Assembly (NCBI RefSeq): GCF_036417845.1
Contig: NC_089981.1
Span: 80,145,268-80,209,267 of the forward strand
From: Apteryx mantelli
Taxonomy: Eukaryota > Chordata > Aves > Apterygiformes > Apterygidae
DNA length: 64,000 nucleotides
Direction of reading: 5' to 3'
The notes under the pieces are model-generated. The model had not been told where the DNA came from. It worked only from the letters and a program-made list of their open reading frames with translations, and did no database searches. The translations under genes were made by a program, and so were the position numbers. This document shows positions 57,647 through 64,000 of this stretch, piece by piece. Positions within the stretch are counted from its first letter, which is position 1; every line of letters begins with the position of its first letter.

Positions 57647-60295
57647 TCGAGACCCAGTGAAATGCTAACAAACTCCCCCAGTGCTGCCAGTCTCTCGGAA
57701 GCAAAGTCCTGCAGTACCCAAACGCCACTCGCGGTCACGTTTGCTGTAACCGGATGCAAAGCTTCTCCTCACGCAGGCTTTTACTCCCTTCCTGAAGGCC
57801 CAAAGAACCTCCCTGGAGACTTGAGCACCTTCAGCCCGTGCCTTACGTGACCTCTGCCAAGGCCTGGTGCTGTGAGCGCTCTGCACCCACCCATCGAGAT
57901 GCGGGGACTCTGTGTGCGGAGGGTTGCAAGGGTCAGACCTCGAACAAACTCTTCTTCAAGCCAAATCTTTCAGCTTGCTCTTAGGGCAGGCTCCTCTTGA
58001 AACGATAGTTGAGCGTGGCCCAAGAGAGCACTGCAGCATTTAGCCCTCTGAGGAATTTTTAAAATAGCAGTGCCTCGACTAAATTAAGGATATGAATTAA
58101 GCACTTGTTGTACTGTCACCGGTGGAAGTTGCTCCCTCATCGCCCGCTGACAATTTATATTGGAGCAGATCCAAGACACAGTTCAGACAAATTTATTTTC
58201 CCTCCCAATCGTTTAAAGCAAGGGAGATCAGTCTTAGAAATAATGTATATGTATTTTATTAAACATACAGCCAGTTAAACAATGTTTGGTTCCCGCCTAT
58301 GCTTATGTGCAATTAAGTGTAAGCATGTCAGTAGTCTTGCAGTAGTCTCACATACAGATACATGCATAAACCTTTGAAGAATCAGGGCCCAAGTTCCTGT
58401 TATTAAAGTAGCAGAAAGAGGTTTTTCAGGGGTCTCTATTAGCTACATTTTCAGCTCATCCTTCAGTAAATCTCTGGGTTTGAATATCATGCTCAGCTGC
58501 TTGCACTCAAAAGTCTTTGTGTTCAAGCTGCAGAACAGGTAGTTACATGTTATTGTTGCTTTAAAACTGGGAATGTGCAGTATTGTGTTTTAAAAATTCA
58601 GAGTTTTTTTTCTCAATTAAGTTTTGTAATAACTTTGTATCATAGTTTTGTACATAGTTGTCAATGTAAAATTCTATATGTTGAGTCTATGGTGTGATAC
58701 TGTGCTGAAACATGAATCAAGTGGAAGAGATTATTACATTTAAGAATTATGCCTTTATATGGTAACTCACTGTGTCTAGACTAATGTTCAGGCTAAAGCT
58801 TTTTTTTGCTTTGCTTTATAGGACTTGTAATCCATTTACTGAGAACTTTGCTGGACTAAGTTAGGAGTTAAACCAAGAATTAAATCACTGATAACTTTTA
58901 ACAGCAGCATTGTTACGAGCATATTGAGAATTGTTTAACAAAAGCAAAGATCAGTTTAGAATAGACGCACTGCAGATTCAGTTCCCAAGATCCCGGGGGG
59001 CAGCACAGCCCCGTTGCAGCTGAAATCAGATGCCCCACTAGCGGAGGTGGGCAGAGCCCCACCATTTCCAGCAGAACTGCATAACCCACCCAGGGCTGAC
59101 CTGCAGTACTAACGCTATCATGTTTACAAGTCTGCCCTTTTCTCTTTTTTCCAGGCTCAGAACACATCACCCAAGTATCAGTCCTTTCACTCTCATTACA
59201 GCATTTTGCCTGCTCTCAGATTAGAGCCCAGGCTACAAAAATCTGACTACCAAACACGTTTACCCAGCAGCTTTGCAACCTCCATGTTTCCATCAAGAGC
59301 CTGTAACCCAGGCTAGCAGCGAGCAGCCAGCCTCCTCCAGCCCACGCTGCTATTTTACCGAAGGAACAAAATCATTTTGAGATTTAGGACTAGGGAACAA
59401 ACAAGCTACCCTGGTGTTACACAGGGAGCCTTACCCGCTGATACCCCAGGCAGGCTGATTTCTTCAGATGCTGCAGCAGGTGTCCACATCTCACTCTGGT
59501 CTTTCAGCTACTGCCATTTGCATCTGAAGAGAAAAACCCTTTTCACAGGGCCAGGGATTTTATTTCTCTGCATTCTTAGCTTGGCCTTCAAGGAAATGGC
59601 ATTTGGCATTGTCTTTCCACTGCCATCAAGAGTTTGCTGAGAACTGGGTTACTTTGAGCCACTGCTGGTTCTTTGTTCTGTAGTTATCTGTGAAAACTAT
59701 ATTAAATTATCTATACAATGACATCCCGATAAGCAGGTCAAAGCACAGCACTTACTTAGAATTATTACTTAAGAGCAGCTCTGCATCCATTACAGAGATT
59801 ATTTAATGAGAACAGGAGGGCAGAATCAGAGCAGGTCAAAGGAAGATGTCCAAGCAGGATTTGCTCCATTTGTAACCTTTAAGTAAAGCTTATGATCCTG
59901 AAGATTTTTCAGTGATAGTTGTAAGTTCAAACTAATTGCTGGTAAAAACAATGGCACTTGCAGCTCCTTCAACAGATCTGTGCTCATTTAAGCCAATAGT
60001 GAGTTTGGACCTCAAAAAAAATTTCTTGTAATATATTACAGCAAATGCACGTGGAGTCCATTATGTAAACAAGCCTGTGAACACCACAAGTTTCTAGCTG
60101 TCAAATAACTGCATATTCCTAATTAAACATCAGCTATATGATAAAACCAAGCTATGGAAGAAATGAGCAGAAGTCTTTTCCAAACAATTCACCAGAATTT
60201 GAGTATGTTTAAAGGTATGAATTTTCAGGGTTTTTTTTTTTTCCAATAATGAAAATATTTCAGAATTTAGAATAAAAGAAGTCAAAGTAATTGAC
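57647..60295 (+). other. INF2: Probable INF2 3' UTR (end uncertain)
   Basis: No new splice acceptor or gene is evident. The stretch has long AT-rich parts typical of 3' UTRs. Candidate poly(A) signals are ATTAAA at 58258 and 58402 and AATAAA at 60271-60276; the last is followed by a G/T-rich stretch near 60310-60325. Which is used cannot be decided here, so the true end may lie near 58280, 58430 or 60295. Confidence 0.45.
60271..60276 (+). terminator. INF2: Candidate distal poly(A) signal AATAAA
   Basis: The first canonical AATAAA after the INF2 stop codons, with a G/T-rich stretch 35-50 bp downstream. It lies before the mobile elements that begin at 60.58 kb, as expected for the gene end. 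Confidence 0.4.
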
Positions 60296-60583
60296 ACCTT
60301 TCCTTTCTTTTGTGGGGATGGTGAGGGCCCAAACTGTTTTTATAGTTCCTCTTCAATAGAATAATGCTTCACAATTAAGCAATTCTGGTTGGAATCCAGA
60401 ATTAGAACATAGCTTCTTATCACCATTTTACTGAACAGTTAAAAATCTTTTTCCTTAAGTGAAAAAAAGACGAACCAAAAAAACCTCCACCCTATTAGAA
60501 AAAGCTATTGCTGTAATCTTCCTTCACACCGTGTCAGTGGTGGAGGTGCTTCTTCCTCCTGTTGTACCCTGGCTCTTGTTGAA

Positions 60584-60694
60584 GGCCCTGATCATGCAAA
60601 GACTTAGCTACAGTACTCTAGATCCCAGTAAAGTCAGTGTAACCTCCAGTGTATGTAAAGTCAAGCTACGAAGGTCTTTGCAGGATCAGGCCCT
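60584..60694. mobile_element. Short terminal-inverted-repeat element (MITE-like), about 111 bp
   Basis: The left end (GGCCCTGATCATGCAAAGAC) and the complement of the right end (GGGCCTGATCCTGCAAAGAC) are inverted copies over about 23 bp with very few differences, enclosing about 65 bp. I could not define a clear target duplication. Similar 'cctgatcctgcaaa' palindromic pieces are, as I recall, widespread in reptile genomes, but I cannot name the family. Confidence 0.55.
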
Positions 60695-60713
60695 TAAAAC
60701 AGAAATATCCTTG

Positions 60714-61540
60714 TGTGACGGTGTGCTTCTTTCCCCCCCACTGATGTGCTCTCTCCCCCTCAACCTGACCTCCCTGTAAACAGCACGTATGTAGGGGCTA
60801 GTTGAGCATGCGCCAACTAAGGCCCGTCTAGTATGCAAATATGACTATGAGTCAACCATCTCCCCCCCAATAAATAGGGGGCAGCCCAGAGCCCCTTGAG
60901 CTCTGCTGCACGGCAGCAGGTTGCACTGCAGAACCTCCTCTTGAGCAGGGACACCTCTCAAGTTTACTCCTCGAGGTTGAGAGATTCCTTACCCGTGACA
61001 GATCCTTGGTAAGTGATTAATAGCATGCTGAACTTCTGCAAACTTCACAAAACTTTGCTGAGTTATATCTCTGACTAACTGTGCACATAATTCCTTAGAC
61101 ATAAACCGTTGACCAAGTCTGAGACTAGGACTGGATTCAGCTGCACCTAGGCTCCTCTCCGAAGGAGTTTAGGAAGCAAGGGGGTCCAGTCTGAACCTCG
61201 TGACTCAACGGAAGGGTTCCCTTCGCACACACCCCTTTAGACATAAACTGTTTACCAAGTCTGGGACTAGGACTGGATCCAACCACACCGAGGCTCCTCT
61301 CTGAAGGAGTTTAGAAAGCAAGGGGGTCTAGTCTGAACCTCATGACTCAATGGGAGGGTCTCTGTTGCACTTGCATCTGACCCTGTCCTTCATGCAGTAA
61401 ATAACTGAGTGAACCTTGCCAATCGAACCTCGTTAAATCGTTCTTATTCACGACTGAACTTTGTTAAGTCGCTGTCCTACTGCAGTAAATGTAGTGCTGC
61501 TTCCCTCTTACAAGTGAAGTGCATCACTCCTTTTGCAACA
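60714..61540 (+). mobile_element. Solo long terminal repeat of an endogenous retrovirus, 827 bp
   Basis: The element starts TGTGACGG and ends TGCAACA, with TG and CA termini. It is flanked by an exact 5-bp direct repeat, CCTTG, at 60709-60713 and 61541-61545, the mark of integration. A TATA-like or poly(A)-like AATAAATA lies at 60869-60876, and a small perfect hairpin (arms CTGCTGC and GCAGCAG) at 60903-60919. There are no retroviral genes and no second LTR, so recombination between two LTRs left this copy. A 5-bp duplication fits ERVL or some class I/II families. Orientation is tentative. Confidence 0.82.
61095..61370. repeat. Tandem duplication of 142 bp inside the LTR
   Basis: The block beginning TTAGACATAAAC recurs from 61095 at 61237, with about 85% identity by eye over most of the unit, fading near 61365. 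The two copies have diverged, so the duplication is old or was already present in the integrating element. Confidence 0.88.
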
Positions 61541-61545
61541 CCTTG

Positions 61546-62509
61546 GAGCAGGGACTTTGTCAGACAAGCTGGTGAGTCTTGCTTGACACTACTGCCCAAA
61601 ATTGTCAGTGTTGCCCCTCTGCCAGAGGTTACTGGCCGGTAGTGGGATCTGCAGGAACATTAGCTTGCACAGCAGCTGCTCCGGCACCGTGATGCTCAAT
61701 CTCAGCCTCAAGCCCTGGTGTAGGTGCCAGTGCACCATGCTTAGAGCGCATCTGGACTTTCTGCACCTCCAGAACTGTGCCAATGCCGTTCAGCTAGAGT
61801 GTACCACTTGGTCCTCATTTACATTCAGTATAGCTGCAGGGGCTGAGAAATACCTCTCTTCTGTTTGGGATGGGACAGGATAAAATTCAAATCAAAGGAA
61901 AAAAAACTAGGAGTGCCTTTCAGGAAAATTAACCAATTTTAATCTGTCTAAACATAAAGCCTAGATCTACATATTTTCGGTTTTCTGTACACAGTGTGAA
62001 GAGTGCAACATATAAGCTTACCAGTAATAAAATTAGTACCATGCCAATCCTATCTCTATAAACATATATATTTGTTAACAGTCACAGCAATAAAATACAG
62101 GTGAACATGTTAGTCATGGGGATTATGTTCACCTGCTGCAGCTGAGAGCAAATTCATCCATGAACTACCCGAAGACAAACTCTATCACAACCCATGTTTT
62201 GTTCGGTCACATCGCACTCAAGCTCTGGGCATGCTGTGAAAAACAGTCTTGCCATGTCTAGAACCTTGACTACAGAGGGGAAAAAATGAGGCAGTAATAG
62301 TGAATAAGCCTGCTCGGGTATTTGCAATTGCTATGCAGTGACAATCTCCCAGAACAACTACTGCTTGCAAGATTGGCAATGACAATGTAGCTCTGTAGTA
62401 AAAAAAGGAAAACAAATGTGACATTTTGTGACACATACAGCTGCCTGCAAAGGTCTAGGTGCAGACCACAGCTTAACTACATGCAGTCAAATGACAACCA
62501 GCACATATC
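61546..62509. other. Intergenic between LTR and CR1, nothing recognised
   Basis: No gene or repeat family identified. In mammals ADSS1 follows INF2; no ADSS1 exon was recognised here. Confidence 0.55.
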
Positions 62510-64000
62510 ACAGAATGGTTGAGGTTGGAAGGGACCTCTGGAGATCATCTAGTCCAACCCCCCTGCTCAAGCAGGGTCACCTAGAGCACCTTGCACAGGA
62601 TCGCCTCCAGGCGCGTTTTGAATATCTCCAGAGAAGGAGAATCCACAACCTCTCTGGGCAACCTGTTCCAGTGCTCTGTCACCCTCACAGTGAAGAAGCT
62701 TTTCCTCATGTTCAGATGGAAGTGTCTGTGTTTCAGTTTGTGCCCGTTGCCTCGCGTCCTGTCGCTCGGCACCACTGAAAAGAGTCTGGTCCCATCCTCT
62801 CGACACCCTCCCTTCAGATACTTGTACACGTTGATAAGATCTCCTCTCAGCCTTCTCTTCTCCAAGCTAAACAGGCCCAGCTCTCTCAGCCTTTCCTCAT
62901 AAGAGAGATGCTCCAGTCCCCTAATCATCTTTGTAGCCCTTCGCTGGACTTGCTCCAGTAGTGCCACATCCCTCTTGTGCTGGGGAGCCCAGAACTGGAC
63001 GCAGTACTCCAGATGTGGCCTCACCAGGGCTGAGTAGAGGGGGAGAATCACCTCCCTCGACCTGCTGGCAACACTCTTCCTGATGCACCCCAGGATACCA
63101 TTGGCCTTCTTGGCCACAAGGGCACATTGCTGCCTCATGCTTAACTTGGTGTCCACCAGCACTCCCAGGTCCTTCTCCGCAGAGCTGCTCTCCAGCAGGT
63201 CAACCCCCAACCTGTACTGGTGCAGGGGGTTATTCCTCCCCAGGTGCAGGACCCTGCACTTGCCTTTGTTGAACTTCATGAGGTTCCTCTCCGCCCACCT
63301 CTCCAGCCTGTCCAGGTCTCTCTGAATGGCAGCACAGCCCTCTGGCGTATCAGCCACTCCTCCCAGTTTTGGATCATCATCAAACTTGCTGAGGGTGCAC
63401 TCTGTGCCTTCATGCAGGTCATTGATGAAGAAGTTGAACAAGACTGGACCCAGGACTGACCCCTGGGGGACACCGCTAGCTACAGGCCTCCAACTAGACT
63501 CTGTGCCACTGATCACAACCCTCTGAGCTCTGCCATTCAGCCAGTTCTCAATCCACCTCACCGCCCACTCATCCAGCCCACACTTCCTGAGCTTGTCTAT
63601 GAGGATGTTATGGGAGACAGTGTCAAAAGCCTTGCTGAAGTCAAGGTAGACAACATCCACTGCTCTCCCCTCATCTACCCAGCCAGTCATTCCATCATAG
63701 AAGGCTATCAGGTTGGTTAGGCATGATTTCCCCTTGGTGAAGCCATGCTGACTACTCCTGATCACTTTCTTGTCTTCCACATGCTTGGAGATGGCCTTCA
63801 GGATGAGCTGCTCCATCACCTTTCCAGGGATGGAGGTGAGGCTGGCTGGCCTGTAGTTCCCTGGGTCCTCCTTCTTGCCCTTTTTGAAGACTGGGGTGAC
63901 ATTGGCTTTCTTCCAGTCCTCAGGCACCTCTCCTGTTCTCCATGACCTTTCAAAGACGATGGAGAGTGGCTTAGCAATAATGTCCGCCAGCTCCCTCAGC
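62510..64000 (-). mobile_element. CR1 LINE, 3' part, continuing past the window end
   Basis: The plus strand begins with CACAGAAT (62510-62517), the complement of the CR1 3'-terminal octamer ATTCTGTG, present once. It continues with the well-known antisense CR1 tail (GGTTGAGGTTGGAAGGGACC at 62518) and then the reverse-transcriptase region. There is no poly-A tail, as is typical of CR1. It is much less diverged than the CR1 relics elsewhere in this window. The 5' part lies beyond the window. Confidence 0.93.
62581..64000 (-). pseudogene. CR1 ORF2 reverse transcriptase (3' part), open but with altered catalytic loop
   Basis: On the minus strand an uninterrupted frame of about 473 codons runs from the window edge to a stop near 62581, so the ORF2 protein is truncated only by the window. 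Recognisable RT blocks in order: [86 protein letters not shown], the catalytic block, then CR1 C-terminal thumb segments ending in LEAILCKVL. The catalytic F/YADD motif reads FDDD here, followed by PKL instead of TKL, so the enzyme is probably inactive although no stop or frameshift is visible. The real start lies outside; no ATG marks a start here. Confidence 0.85.

Overview
This is a vertebrate, almost certainly avian, nuclear genomic window. The evidence is a multi-exon gene with consensus splice sites, a CpG-island first exon, several LINE copies of the CR1 family (one with the typical avian CR1 3' end), a solo retroviral LTR and long non-coding stretches. I see no prokaryotic or organellar sequence and no CRISPR array, tRNA or rRNA gene.

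The window is dominated by one plus-strand gene, which I identify as INF2 (inverted formin 2). I assembled it exon by exon: a non-coding exon 1 in a CpG island (donor at 14427), an intron of about 20.1 kb, and 21 coding exons (exons 2-22, 34540-54323) that join in one open frame to a predicted 1311-residue protein ending in a CVVQ prenylation box. An alternative last coding exon at 57621 gives a 1301-residue form ending ARQKK without the box. The order is N-terminal DID (exons 2-7), a proline-rich FH1 built from six perfect-length 36-bp repeats (exon 8), FH2 (exons 8-18), the WH2-like/DAD segment (exon 20), an acidic Ser/Gln-rich tail (exon 21), then the alternative C-termini.

Layout: 1-13.9 kb is intergenic, with old CR1 relics near 5.1-6.3, 8.2-8.7 and 9.2-9.7 kb. 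13.96-14.64 kb is the CpG island with exon 1. 14.64-15.12 kb is a 44-bp minisatellite. 15.1-34.5 kb is the rest of intron 1, with four GC-rich, CpG-containing patches that could be alternative promoters. 34.5-57.65 kb holds the coding exons; introns carry a MIR-like SINE, a CR1 relic and a possible hAT-type element. About 57.65-60.3 kb is the probable 3' UTR. 60.58-60.69 kb is a short terminal-inverted-repeat element, 60.71-61.54 kb a solo LTR with a 5-bp target duplication, and 62.51-64.0 kb the 3' part of a CR1 LINE on the minus strand with a long open reverse-transcriptase frame cut by the window edge.

I did not find a wholly new biological system. The points most worth a second look are the GC-AG third intron, the in-frame FH1 repeat array, the 44-bp minisatellite beside exon 1, the cassette exon that switches membrane anchoring, the solo LTR with an internal 142-bp duplication, and the small TIR element beside it. 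All identifications come from reading the sequence and from remembered family features; no database search was run.
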